Source: Streptomyces paradoxus | Lineage (GTDB): Bacteria; Actinomycetota; Actinomycetes; Streptomycetales; Streptomycetaceae | Length of the DNA stretch: 64,000 nucleotides | Assembly: GCF_014202475.1 (NCBI RefSeq) | Contig: NZ_JACHGV010000009.1 | Span: 1-64,000 of the forward strand | Direction of reading: 5' to 3' | In this document: positions 1-8,349 of the stretch, piece by piece | Layout: each line of letters begins with the position of its first letter | Position numbering within the stretch: position 1 is the stretch's first letter | Made by a program: the position numbers and the translations under genes | The notes under the pieces: model-generated | Seen by the model: only the letters and a program-made list of their open reading frames with translations | Told to the model about the DNA's origin: nothing | Databases searched by the model: none

Positions 1-95
1 TCCTCGGGCATGCAGTACGTACAGCGCAGATTGCACCGGTCGGTCAGCGAGACCCTCAGGTCGGTGGCCACCCGGCCGTAGGTGTCGATGAGCAC
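1..95 (-). CDS. moaA: GTP 3',8-cyclase MoaA (N-terminal fragment)
   Basis: Only the first 31 codons are inside the window; the gene continues past the left edge. The reverse strand starts with GTG at 95, preceded by a strong AGGGAGGGGG ribosome site. The fragment shows the radical-SAM motif C-x3-C-x2-C (Cys21, Cys25, Cys28) inside the LTDRCNLRCTYCMP signature typical of MoaA. The family rearranges GTP in the first step of molybdenum cofactor synthesis, using an N-terminal 4Fe-4S cluster and S-adenosylmethionine. It lies downstream of the acetate-permease pair in the same direction, but a hairpin separates them, so it probably has its own promoter in 96-206. Confidence 0.9.
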   Translation of the reverse strand, partial: MLIDTYGRVATDLRVSLTDRCNLRCTYCMPE

Positions 96-206
96 GTGGG
101 CCCCCTCCCTCGTCGCGGATCGTGCGTGCGGCACTGTTTTCTCCGACACCCGCGAGCCTACGTGACACCACCGACAACGCCACAGACCCGATCCCACGAC
201 GCGGGA

Positions 207-252
207 CGCGGCCGTGCCGCAGGGACCTGGAGGTTCCTACGACACGGCCGCG
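207..252 (-). terminator. Hairpin terminator after the symporter gene
   Basis: A 10-bp perfect inverted repeat (CGCGGCCGTG at 207-216, CACGGCCGCG at 243-252) encloses a further partly paired loop. It sits 15 bases past the stop of the symporter gene read on the minus strand. There is no U-run, as is common in Streptomyces. Confidence 0.6.
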
Positions 253-267
253 CGGGAGGGGTCGTGC

Positions 268-1893
268 TCAGTGGGCTCCGGTGCCGGTCAGGGACCGGAC
301 CTCCAGCTCCGCGTACTTCTTGGCGTCGGGCTCCTCCTTGGACAGGACCGTGCCGAGCCAGCCCATGAGGAAGCCGAACGGGATGGAGATGATGCCCGGG
401 TTCTTCAGCGGGAACCAGGCGAAGTCGACCTCGGGGAACATCGCCTTGGGGTCGCCGGAGACGACGGGCGAGAACAGCACCAGGCCGACGGCGACGATCA
501 GACCGCCGTAGATCGACCACAGGGCGCCCTGGGTGGTGAACCGCTTCCAGAACAGGCTGTAGAGGATCGTCGGCAGGTTGGCGGAGGCCGCGACCGCGAA
601 GGCGAGCGCGACCAGGCCGGCCACGTTCAGGTCGCGGGCGAGGGCTCCGAGGCCGATGGAGACGACACCGATGAAGACGGTCGCCCAGCGGGCGGCGCGC
701 ACTTCCTCGGCGCCGGAGGCCTTCCCCTTGCGGATGACGTTGGCGTAGATGTCGTGCGCGAAGGACGACGAGGAGGCGAGGGTGAGGCCGGCCACCACGG
801 CGAGGATGGTCGCGAAGGCCACCGCCGAGATCGTGGCGAGCAGGATCGCGCCCCAGGTCGAGTCGACGCCGCCCAGGTGCAGGGCGAGCAGGGGTGCCGC
901 GGTGTTGCCGGACGGGTTGGACGCGATGATCTCTTCCTGCGAGATGAGCGCGGCGGCGCCGAAGCCCAGCGCGATGGTCATCAGGTAGAAGCCGCCGATG
1001 ATGCCGATCGCCCAGTTCACGGACTTCCGGGCGGCCTTGGCGTCGGGCACGGTGTAGAAGCGGATCAGGATGTGCGGCAGGCCGGCGGTGCCGAGCACCA
1101 GGGCGATGCCGAGGGAGATGAAGTCCAGCTTGGAGGTGCCGGTCGCGCCGTACTGGAGGCCGGGCTCCAGGAAGGCGGCGCCCTTGCCGCTGTTCTCGGC
1201 GGCCGTGCCGAGCAGGTCGGAGATGTTGAAGTTGAACTTCAGCAGCACCAGGAAGGTGATCAGGATGGTGCCGCCGATGAGCAGCACGGCCTTGATCATC
1301 TGGACCCAGGTGGTGCCCTTCATGCCGCCGATGGAAACGTAGACGATCATCAGGATGCCGACGAGGGCGACGATGAGGATCTTGCCCGCGTCGGAGGTGA
1401 TGCCGAGCAGCAGCGAGACGAGGACGCCCGCTCCGGCCATCTGGGCCAGCAGGTAGAAGATCGACACGACGATGGTGGAGGTGCCGGCGGCGGTGCGGAC
1501 CGGGCGCTGGCGCATGCGGTACGCGAGGACGTCGCCCATGGTGTAGCGGCCGGAGTTGCGCAGCGGCTCGGCCACCAGGAGCAGGGCCACGAGCCAGGCG
1601 ACCAGGAAGCCGATGGAGTAGAGGAAGCCGTCGTATCCGAAGAGGGCGATGGCGCCCGCGATGCCGAGGAAGGACGCGGCGGACATGTAGTCGCCGGAGA
1701 CGGCGAGGCCGTTCTGGAAGGCGCTGAACTGGCGGCCACCGGCGTAGAAGTCGGCTGCGTCCTTGGTCTGGCGGCCCGCCCAGATGGTGATGCCGAGGGT
1801 GGCGACGACGAACAGCGCGAACAGGGTGATGATCAGCGGGCGGTGCTCGCTGGCCTCGTTCGCGGCGAGGAAGGTCTGCTGTACGGGGCTCAT
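268..1893 (-). CDS. actP: Sodium:solute symporter, ActP-type acetate/monocarboxylate permease
   Basis: The 541-aa protein is almost entirely hydrophobic, with about 13 predicted membrane segments and a sodium:solute symporter fold. It resembles cation/acetate symporters such as E. coli ActP. The start is taken at ATG 1893 because it overlaps the stop of the upstream DUF485 gene (ATGA) and is preceded by GGAGAGC; a longer frame upstream lies inside that gene. In E. coli the DUF485 protein YjcH is co-transcribed with actP, and the same pairing here supports uptake of acetate or a related short carboxylate by Na+ symport. The exact substrate cannot be read from the sequence. Confidence 0.88.
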   Translation of the reverse strand: MSPVQQTFLAANEASEHRPLIITLFALFVVATLGITIWAGRQTKDAADFYAGGRQFSAFQNGLAVSGDYMSAASFLGIAGAIALFGYDGFLYSIGFLVAWLVALLLVAEPLRNSGRYTMGDVLAYRMRQRPVRTAAGTSTIVVSIFYLLAQMAGAGVLVSLLLGITSDAGKILIVALVGILMIVYVSIGGMKGTTWVQMIKAVLLIGGTILITFLVLLKFNFNISDLLGTAAENSGKGAAFLEPGLQYGATGTSKLDFISLGIALVLGTAGLPHILIRFYTVPDAKAARKSVNWAIGIIGGFYLMTIALGFGAAALISQEEIIASNPSGNTAAPLLALHLGGVDSTWGAILLATISAVAFATILAVVAGLTLASSSSFAHDIYANVIRKGKASGAEEVRAARWATVFIGVVSIGLGALARDLNVAGLVALAFAVAASANLPTILYSLFWKRFTTQGALWSIYGGLIVAVGLVLFSPVVSGDPKAMFPEVDFAWFPLKNPGIISIPFGFLMGWLGTVLSKEEPDAKKYAELEVRSLTGTGAH

Positions 1894-2246
1894 GCGCCGC
1901 TCTCCATCCGGGTCTTGATGGCCTCGGCCTTGGGGTCGAGCTTCGCGGCGGCGTGCCGCGAGTACCACCAGGCGATGAGGAACGTGGTGACGAACTGGGC
2001 GACGCCGAGGACGAAGGCGACGTTGATGTTGCCGAACAGCTTGGTGCCCATGAAGCCGCCCGCGTAGTTCGAGAGCAGCACGTACAGCAGGTACCAGGCG
2101 ATGAAGCCGACGGTCAGCGGGAAGGCGAAGGAGCGGTAGGAGCGGCGCAGTTCACCGAACTCCGCGCTCTCCTGCACCTCCGCGAACTCCTCGGGTGAGG
2201 GGAGCTTGTGTTGCTCTTTCGAGGGGGGCGGTGCGTCGGTGGCCAC
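1890..2246 (-). CDS. DUF485 small membrane protein, partner of the symporter
   Basis: A 118-aa protein with a charged N-terminal tail and two membrane segments (about residues 48-70 and 80-103), the DUF485 pattern. GTG 2246 is chosen over the open frame reaching 2456 because AGGAGACTCC lies directly before it and the upstream residues look non-coding. Its stop overlaps the symporter start, so the two are translationally coupled. Family members of this kind (YjcH) always accompany acetate permeases; a regulatory or assembly role is presumed but not established. Confidence 0.85.
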   Translation of the reverse strand: MATDAPPPSKEQHKLPSPEEFAEVQESAEFGELRRSYRSFAFPLTVGFIAWYLLYVLLSNYAGGFMGTKLFGNINVAFVLGVAQFVTTFLIAWWYSRHAAAKLDPKAEAIKTRMESGA

Positions 2247-2500
2247 GGAGTCTCCTCGCAATGACGGAAGCGGTCGGGAACGGGGGCGGAGGCGAGAGTC
2301 CTCGCGCTCCTTGTTCAACGTCACGGCGGCACGTGAGAACCGGTTCAACCGCCCGGCGTTCTTTCCGAAGTCGTTTCGACAAAGCGTTGCTGGCCAGCGA
2401 GAGGCCGGGATAGCTTCACCCTGCACCACCACGTCATGTACCTGCCCGAGCACCACCTGTGCCTCGGGCCGGTTTCGTTTCCGGAGGATGTGGAGACCCC
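2247..2500. promoter_or_regulatory. Divergent promoter region, symporter operon / secreted protease
   Basis: 254 bases between divergent genes. It must hold the promoters for the DUF485-actP operon (leftward) and the first S8 protease (rightward). It contains an 11-bp palindrome CGGTTCAACCG at 2341-2351, with a related GTTCAAC about 25 bases before it. No promoter consensus is clear enough to place. Confidence 0.4.
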
Positions 2501-4030
2501 ATGTCTCACTTGCGTTCCAGACGCCGGCTCGCTCTCGCCGTGCCCGTCGCGCTGTCCCTGACGGCCTCTCTGGGCTTCCTGCCTGCCGCCGCGTCGGCGG
2601 CCCCGCAGGCGGCGCCGGCCACCCGGACGGCGGACGCGCCGAACCTGGCGTACGTCGTCAACACCAAGGTTGACCGCCACACGATCGCCTCGGTGCAGAA
2701 GGCGATCGGGAAGGCCGGCGGTTCGGTCGTGGCCACGTACCAGCGGATCGGCGTGATCGTCGTCCACTCCTCGAACCCCGACTTCGCCAAGACCATTCGC
2801 AAGGCCCGCGGGGTCCAGTCGGCGGGTGCGACGCGGACGGCGCCGCTGGCGGCCGCGGGGACGAAGGAGGAGGGCGCGGTCGAGTACCTGACGGCCGCCC
2901 AGGCGAAGCGCACCGAGGCCGCCTCGGCGAAGACGCCCGAGAGCGAGCCCCTCGAAGCGGACCAGTGGGACCTGCGGGCGATCGGCGCCGACAAGGCCGC
3001 ATCGATCAACCCGGGCAGCAGCAAGGTGACCGTCGCCGTGATCGACACGGGCGTGGACGACACCCACCCCGACATCGCCCCGAACTTCTCCGCGTCGCAG
3101 TCCGCCAACTGCGCCGGCGGCAAGCCCGACACCAGCGAGGGCGCCTGGCGGCCGTACACGCCCGAGGACTACCACGGCACGCATGTCGCCGGTGAGATAG
3201 CCGCCGCCCGCAACGGAATCGGCGTCGCCGGTGTCGCTCCCGGTGTGAAGGTGTCCAGCATCAACGTGACCGACCGGGCGAACGGCCTCTTCTACCCGGA
3301 GAGCGTCGTCTGCGCGTTCGTGTTCGCCGCCGACCACGGCGTCGAGATCACGAACAACAGCTACTACGTCGACCCGTGGCTGTACAACTGCATGGACGAC
3401 CCGGACCAGCGGGCCGTCGTCGACGCGGTCAACCGGGCGCAGCTGTACGCCCAGAAGAAGGGCACGCTGAACGTCGCCGCGGCGGGCAACTCCAACCACG
3501 ACCTGGACGCGGACGCGATCGTCGACGACTCCAGCCCGAACGACACCACGCCCGCCGAGCGCACCATCGACCCCCACGAGTGCTTCGACATACCGACCCA
3601 GCTGCCGGGTGTCGTCACGGTGAGCTCCACGGGCGTCGACAACGAGAAGTCGTACTTCTCGACGTACGGCGAGGGTGTCGTGGACGTCGCGGCGCCGGGT
3701 GGTGACCGTCGCTACCAGATCCCGGACACGCCCTCGAAGGACGGCCGCATCCTGTCCACCATGCCGAACGGCGCGTGGGGCTTCCTGCAGGGCACCTCGA
3801 TGGCCTCGCCGCACGCCTCCGGCGTCGCCGCGCTGCTGAAGTCCAAGCACCCCTGGGCCTCCCCGGCCCAGCTCCAGGCCCTGCTGAAGGCGCAGGCCGA
3901 CGAGACCGCCTGCCCCGCCTCCTACGACCAGGACGGCGACGGCACGCAGGACGCGGTCTGCGAGGGCGGCGAACGCCTCAACGGCTTCTACGGCCACGGC
4001 ATCGTCAACGCGCTGCGCGCGGTCAAGTGA
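2501..4030 (+). CDS. Secreted S8 (subtilisin-family) serine protease, copy 1
   Basis: The 509-aa preproprotein begins with an Arg-rich n-region and a hydrophobic signal peptide ending near AAASAAPQA. An inhibitor-type propeptide (about residues 45-110) and a peptidase S8 domain follow. The catalytic triad is visible as Asp182 (VIDTGVDDTHPD), His225 (HGTHVAG) and Ser433 (GTSMASPH), with the oxyanion Asn in AAAGNSN. ATG 2501 follows GGAGGATGTGGAGACCCC. It is an extracellular protease. The next gene is a close paralog, and the pair looks like a tandem duplication. Confidence 0.92.
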   Translation: MSHLRSRRRLALAVPVALSLTASLGFLPAAASAAPQAAPATRTADAPNLAYVVNTKVDRHTIASVQKAIGKAGGSVVATYQRIGVIVVHSSNPDFAKTIRKARGVQSAGATRTAPLAAAGTKEEGAVEYLTAAQAKRTEAASAKTPESEPLEADQWDLRAIGADKAASINPGSSKVTVAVIDTGVDDTHPDIAPNFSASQSANCAGGKPDTSEGAWRPYTPEDYHGTHVAGEIAAARNGIGVAGVAPGVKVSSINVTDRANGLFYPESVVCAFVFAADHGVEITNNSYYVDPWLYNCMDDPDQRAVVDAVNRAQLYAQKKGTLNVAAAGNSNHDLDADAIVDDSSPNDTTPAERTIDPHECFDIPTQLPGVVTVSSTGVDNEKSYFSTYGEGVVDVAAPGGDRRYQIPDTPSKDGRILSTMPNGAWGFLQGTSMASPHASGVAALLKSKHPWASPAQLQALLKAQADETACPASYDQDGDGTQDAVCEGGERLNGFYGHGIVNALRAVK

Positions 4031-4092
4031 CCCGGCTCGCCACCGAGACCCTCCGCAAGATCAGCACGTACCGCGAACGAACTGGAGACACC

Positions 4093-5619
4093 ATGACTGC
4101 GCCGTACGCGCGCTATCGCCGTGCCGTCGCGATCCCGGCCGGGATGGCCATGGCCACGGCCCTCGCGTTCCTGCCGAACACCATGGCGACGGCCGCCGAG
4201 GACGCCCCGGCTCCCGCGTCGGCCCGGGCCGACGCGACGCCGCTCAGCTACGTCGTCAACGTCAAGCCGGGGCACCGCACTTCGGCGTACGTGAAGAAGG
4301 CCGTCGCCAAGGCCGGCGGCACGGTCGTGACGTCGTACGACCAGATCGGCGTCATCGTCGTCCACTCCTCGAACGCCGACTTCGCCAAGACCATCCGCAC
4401 GGTGCGCGGTGTGCAGTCGGCGGGCGCCACCCGTACCGCGCCGCTGCCCTCGGCGTCGACGGGCGACCTGGGCGCGCCGAAGGTACTGAGCGCGGCCGAG
4501 GTCGCACGGGCCGAAGCCCCCGCCGGACAGGACCCGCTGCAGCCGCAGCAGTGGGACCTGCCCGCCATCAAGGCGGACAAGGCGCACGAGAAGTCGCTGG
4601 GCAGCGAGAAGGTCACGGTCGCCGTGATCGACACCGGCGTCGACGACACGCACCCCGACATCGCGCCCAACTTCGACCGCGAGGCGTCGGTCAACTGTGT
4701 GTCGGGCAAGCCGGACACGGCCGACGGGGCCTGGCGGCCGAGTGCCGCGGAGAGCCCGCACGGCACGCACGTCGCCGGTGAGATCGCCGCCGCGAAGAAC
4801 GGCGTCGGCATGACCGGTGTCGCGCCCGGGGTGAAGGTCTCCGGCATCAAGGTGTCCACCACGGCCGGCTTCTTCTACACCGAGGCCGTGGTGTGCGGCT
4901 TCGTGTGGGCGGCCGAGCACGGGGTCGACGTGACGAACAACAGCTATTACACGGACCCCTGGTACTTCAACTGCAAGAACGACCCGGACCAGAAGGCGCT
5001 CGTGGACGCCGTCACGCGGGCCGCGAAGTACGCGGAGAGGAAGGGCGCGGTCAACGTCGCCGCGGCCGGCAACGAGAACTACGACCTCGCCTCGGACGAG
5101 ATCACCGACCCGTCGTCCCCGAACGACAGCACGCCGGGCGCCCGGGTCGTCGACCCGTCGGAGTGCCTCGACATCCCGACCCAGCTGCCGGGTGTCGTCA
5201 CGGTCGCCTCGACGGGCGCGAAGGGCATCAAGTCGTCGTTCTCGAACTACGGTCTGGGCGTGGCGGACATAGCCGCCCCGGGCGGTGACTCGACCGCCTA
5301 CCAGAAGCCGGAGGCGCCGGCCACGAGCGGCCTCATCCTGGGCACGCTGCCGGGCGGCAAGTGGGGCTACATGGCCGGTACGTCGATGGCGTCCCCGCAC
5401 GTCGCGGGCGTCGCCGCCCTCATCAAGTCGACGCACCCGTACGCCTCCCCGGCCCTGGTGAAGGCCCTGCTGTACGCGGAGGCGGACGCCACGCCGTGCA
5501 CGGACCCGTACGACATCAACGCGGACGGCAAGATCGACGCGGTGTGCGAGGGCTCCAAGAACCGCAACGGCTTCTACGGCTGGGGCATCGCGGACGCGCT
5601 GGACGCGGTGACCAAGTAG
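4093..5619 (+). CDS. Secreted S8 (subtilisin-family) serine protease, copy 2
   Basis: The 508-aa protein has the same architecture as its neighbour: signal peptide (about residues 1-33), propeptide, then the S8 domain with Asp180, His223, Asn in AAAGNEN and Ser431. Long blocks are identical to copy 1, including the propeptide IGVIVVHSSN segment and the VIDTGVDDTHPDIAPNF block; identity is strong throughout. ATG 4093 has CTGGAGACACC before it. The 62-base gap after copy 1 has no terminator, so the two could be co-transcribed. Probably secreted and self-processed; the substrate is unknown. Confidence 0.92.
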   Translation: MTAPYARYRRAVAIPAGMAMATALAFLPNTMATAAEDAPAPASARADATPLSYVVNVKPGHRTSAYVKKAVAKAGGTVVTSYDQIGVIVVHSSNADFAKTIRTVRGVQSAGATRTAPLPSASTGDLGAPKVLSAAEVARAEAPAGQDPLQPQQWDLPAIKADKAHEKSLGSEKVTVAVIDTGVDDTHPDIAPNFDREASVNCVSGKPDTADGAWRPSAAESPHGTHVAGEIAAAKNGVGMTGVAPGVKVSGIKVSTTAGFFYTEAVVCGFVWAAEHGVDVTNNSYYTDPWYFNCKNDPDQKALVDAVTRAAKYAERKGAVNVAAAGNENYDLASDEITDPSSPNDSTPGARVVDPSECLDIPTQLPGVVTVASTGAKGIKSSFSNYGLGVADIAAPGGDSTAYQKPEAPATSGLILGTLPGGKWGYMAGTSMASPHVAGVAALIKSTHPYASPALVKALLYAEADATPCTDPYDINADGKIDAVCEGSKNRNGFYGWGIADALDAVTK

Positions 5620-5633
5620 AGCCCGTGCGAAGG

Positions 5634-5673
5634 CGGAACGGGCCGGGCGGGGGTACCTGCCCGGCCCGTTCCG
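5634..5673 (+). terminator. Strong hairpin terminator after the protease pair
   Basis: A 15-bp perfect inverted repeat (CGGAACGGGCCGGGC at 5634-5648, its complement at 5659-5673) with a 10-base loop lies 14 bases after the stop of copy 2. It is followed by GCATCAGG rather than a U-run. Confidence 0.8.
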
Positions 5674-5773
5674 GCATCAGGAGGTGCGGCTGTGGTGGCC
5701 CGTCGCGTCCCGGGGCGGTTGAGGGCGTTCCGCTGACTTGCCCGGCCGTGTGGAGGTTGGTGAAGATCCTGGG

Positions 5774-6784
5774 GTGACTTCGCCAAGACCCATACCCCGG
5801 GTGACCGATGCGCGCGGGCCGCTGCGGCCCACCGGTGCGGGCCGGGCCGTCGCCGTCCTGGTGCTGGTGGCACTGGCCGCGCTGATCCCGCTGCTCGGCC
5901 CGTCCGCGGCGCTGCACGGTACCGGGGAGGCCGAAGCGCCCGGCGCCGGCGGCATAGCCCTGCTGCGCACCGTGCTGTTCGCGGCGCTGTGCATACCCGT
6001 GGGCGAGCTGTTCGTGAACCGGCTGGCGCGTTCGCTGCCCGCTACGGAGGGGCACCCGGCTGTGCCCCGCAGCTGGTCCCCCTTCGCGGCCGCCGCCGGT
6101 TTCGCCGCCGCCCTGGGGCTCGCCTCGGTCGTGGCCACCGGCAATCTCGTGCCGGACCAGGTGGCGGACATCGACGCCGGCGGGCTCTACGCGTCCCGGG
6201 ACGGCAAGCTCGCCCTGCTGGAGGTCAACGCGTTCCTCGTGGCGGGACTGTGCGCCGTGTCGCGCCGGCCGGTCACGCAGGTGTGTCCGCTGGCCGCCGT
6301 GGTCGTCGCCGAGGCCCTGCGCGCGCACCCGACCACCGAGTACAGCCCGCTGGCCGGCTCCGCGCTGACGCTCGTCCATCTGACCTGCGCGGCACTGTGG
6401 GCGGGCGGCCTGCTGCACGCGCTGCGCGTCCTCCGGCTGTGGCCCGGCACGGCGGGCGCCGCCCTGCTGGGTCTCTACGCGCGCGTGGCGGTCGTGCTGC
6501 TCGCCGCCATCACCGCGACGGGCGTGTGCAGTTCACTGCGCCGGATGCCGCCGGAGACGATCCTGGAGCAGCTGACGGGAACGGCGTACGGGCGCGCACT
6601 GCTCGCCAAGGTGCTCCTCGTGGCGGTCGTCGCCGCCCTCGCGCTGTGGGCCCGGCGGCGGCTGCGCAGGGCGGCCGACCCGCTGACCGCCTGTGCGCCG
6701 GCCCGGGCGGAGGTGGCCGTCCTGGGTCTGGCGGTCGCGGCGTCCGGACTGCTGACGGCGCTTCCGGTGCCGATCCGCTGGTGA
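5774..6784 (+). CDS. CopD-family (copper resistance D-like) membrane protein
   Basis: A 336-aa protein with about eight hydrophobic segments and a C-terminal region resembling the CopD domain (LVHLTCAALWAGGLLHAL, then ALLAKVLLVAVVAALALWARRR). CopD proteins are thought to import or handle copper in the inner membrane. The start is uncertain: GTG 5774 gives a plausible short N-terminus but its ribosome site is weak, and GTG 5801 is an alternative. No CopC-like partner is adjacent. Several residues expected for metal binding cannot be confirmed by eye. Confidence 0.7.
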   Translation: MTSPRPIPRVTDARGPLRPTGAGRAVAVLVLVALAALIPLLGPSAALHGTGEAEAPGAGGIALLRTVLFAALCIPVGELFVNRLARSLPATEGHPAVPRSWSPFAAAAGFAAALGLASVVATGNLVPDQVADIDAGGLYASRDGKLALLEVNAFLVAGLCAVSRRPVTQVCPLAAVVVAEALRAHPTTEYSPLAGSALTLVHLTCAALWAGGLLHALRVLRLWPGTAGAALLGLYARVAVVLLAAITATGVCSSLRRMPPETILEQLTGTAYGRALLAKVLLVAVVAALALWARRRLRRAADPLTACAPARAEVAVLGLAVAASGLLTALPVPIRW

Positions 6785-6963
6785 CCGCGGGGCGTCCCGT
6801 CGCGGCGCGCGACCCTCGGGGCCGTGGTGATCGACTGAGCATCGATCAGACGTACGCACCGCGAACGGACAGACCGGACAACCCGCCTGAGGGAGCATCG
6901 GGAGGCCCTTCGGGCCCACCTGGCGGACGGCGGTGTCAGTCGCGGCCCGTATCCTCAGGGACC

Positions 6964-7965
6964 ATGCTGGAAGACCTGACGACCGCAGTGTTCTCGGCCA
7001 CGCCGTGGCCGGCCGCGTACCCCAAGGGGTACGCGGTCGTTGACGTCGAGACCACGGGCCTGGCCCGGGACGACCGCATCATCTCCGCGGCGGTCTACCG
7101 GCTGGACCAGCGCGGCGAGGTCGAGGACCACTGGTACACGACGGTCAACCCCGAGCGCGACCCGGGCCCCGTGTGGATCCACGGACTGACGAGCGAGGCC
7201 CTCGAAGGGGCACCCCTCTTCCCGGACATCGCCGAGGAGTTCACCGCCCGGCTGGAGGGGCGGGTGCTCGTCGCGCACAACGCCGTCTTCGACTGGCAGA
7301 TGATCGCCCGGGAGTACGCACGCGCCGAGCGCGAGGCACCGGTGCGGCAGCGGCTGTGCACCATCGCACTGTCCAAGGAGCTCGGGCTGCCGCTGCCCAA
7401 CCACAAGCTGGAGTCCCTCGCCGCGCACTTCGGCGTCGTCCAGCAGCGGGCGCACCACGCGCTGGACGACGCGCGCGTGCTGGCGGAGGCGTTCCGGCCG
7501 AGCCTGCGGGCCGCGGCGGCGAACAACGTACGGCTGCCGCTGCACGAGTGCCGGCCGCTGACCGAGTGGACGGACCGGCCCGCCGCGCCCCGCATCGGGC
7601 AGCAGGCGGGCCCCGGCGGCTACGGCGGCTACCGGCCGAGCAGTTGGCGCCCCTCCCGCAAGCGCCCCGCCTGCCCCTACCCCAACCCCGGGCGCTACGA
7701 GGCGGGCGGGCGGCTCAAGCAGGGCATGCGGGTCGCCTTCTCCGGTGACACCTCCACCGAGCGGGACCTGCTGGAGGACCGCGCGACCGAGGCCGGGCTG
7801 CATGTGGCCACGAGCCTGTCCCGGCTGACCAGCCTGCTCGTCACGAACGACCCGGACTCGGGCACGTCCAAGGTCGTCAAGGCCCGGCAGTTCGGCACGC
7901 CGGTCGTGGACGAGGCGGCCTTCGGGCAGCTCCTCTCGGACGTGGAGCCCGCGTCGGACGGGTGA
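6964..7965 (+). CDS. DEDDh 3'-5' exonuclease with C-terminal BRCT domain
   Basis: The 333-aa protein has an N-terminal DnaQ-like exonuclease domain (about residues 20-185). Exo I is VVDVETTGL with Asp27 and Glu29; Exo II is VLVAHNAVFDWQM; Exo III is HHALDDARVLAEAF. A BRCT domain occupies about residues 255-330 (MRVAFSGDTSTERDLLEDRATEAG and the following block). This resembles DNA polymerase III epsilon-type exonucleases of actinobacteria that probably act in DNA repair rather than as the main replicative proofreader. ATG 6964 follows CAGGGACC, with a possible -10 (TATCCT) shortly upstream. Confidence 0.85.
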   Translation: MLEDLTTAVFSATPWPAAYPKGYAVVDVETTGLARDDRIISAAVYRLDQRGEVEDHWYTTVNPERDPGPVWIHGLTSEALEGAPLFPDIAEEFTARLEGRVLVAHNAVFDWQMIAREYARAEREAPVRQRLCTIALSKELGLPLPNHKLESLAAHFGVVQQRAHHALDDARVLAEAFRPSLRAAAANNVRLPLHECRPLTEWTDRPAAPRIGQQAGPGGYGGYRPSSWRPSRKRPACPYPNPGRYEAGGRLKQGMRVAFSGDTSTERDLLEDRATEAGLHVATSLSRLTSLLVTNDPDSGTSKVVKARQFGTPVVDEAAFGQLLSDVEPASDG

Positions 7966-8063
7966 TCGTACGCCGGAGGCGTGACCGTACGGACGGGTGA
8001 TTGCCGGGCGACTCGCCCGGCGGCCGCTCGCCCCCGCGAGAAGGACGGCTCACCCTGTGGCGC

Positions 8064-8297
8064 ATGGCGACCTGTGAGGTATGTGGCAATCAGTACGGAA
8101 TGACCTTCGAGGTGCACGCGCAGGGCGCGGTGCACGTCTTCGACTGCTTCTCCTGTGCGATCCACCGCATGGCCCCCATCTGCGAGCACTGCCGGGTGCA
8201 GATCATCGGCCAGGGCGTCGAGGTCGAGGGCCACTGGTACTGCGGCGCCCACTGCGCCCGCGCGGAAGGAAAGGTAGGAATCGTCGACAAGGTGTGA
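8064..8297 (+). CDS. Small cysteine-rich (zinc-ribbon-like) protein
   Basis: A 77-aa protein with four closely spaced cysteine pairs: CEVC near the N-terminus, CFSC, CEHC and CGAHC. Together with several His residues this looks like two treble-clef or ribbon-type zinc sites. ATG 8064 is used: no other start codon in this frame is near the AAGGACGG ribosome site at 8041-8048. I do not recognise a named function. It sits just upstream of SURF1, which assembles a copper/heme enzyme, so a metal-binding role is possible but unproven. Confidence 0.75.
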   Translation: MATCEVCGNQYGMTFEVHAQGAVHVFDCFSCAIHRMAPICEHCRVQIIGQGVEVEGHWYCGAHCARAEGKVGIVDKV

Positions 8298-8316
8298 ACC
8301 CGTACCCACCTCAATG

Positions 8317-8349
8317 CACCCCACGACCGAGTTGTACGGTCGTGGGGTG
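8317..8349 (+). terminator. Perfect hairpin overlapping the SURF1 start codon
   Basis: A 13-bp perfect inverted repeat (CACCCCACGACCG at 8317-8329, complement at 8337-8349) with a 7-base loop. It lies 19 bases after the Cys-rich gene and covers the GTG start of the SURF1 gene at 8347. It may be the terminator of the upstream gene, or an RNA structure that limits SURF1 translation. Confidence 0.6.

Noticed and set aside
214..2067. 617-aa plus-strand frame opposite the symporter
   Set aside because: Low-complexity Gly/Glu/Asp translation and no ribosome site; it is a shadow of the symporter and DUF485 genes.
2345..3997. 550-aa minus-strand frame opposite the first protease
   Set aside because: Antisense shadow; Arg/Val/Gly-rich and without homology features.
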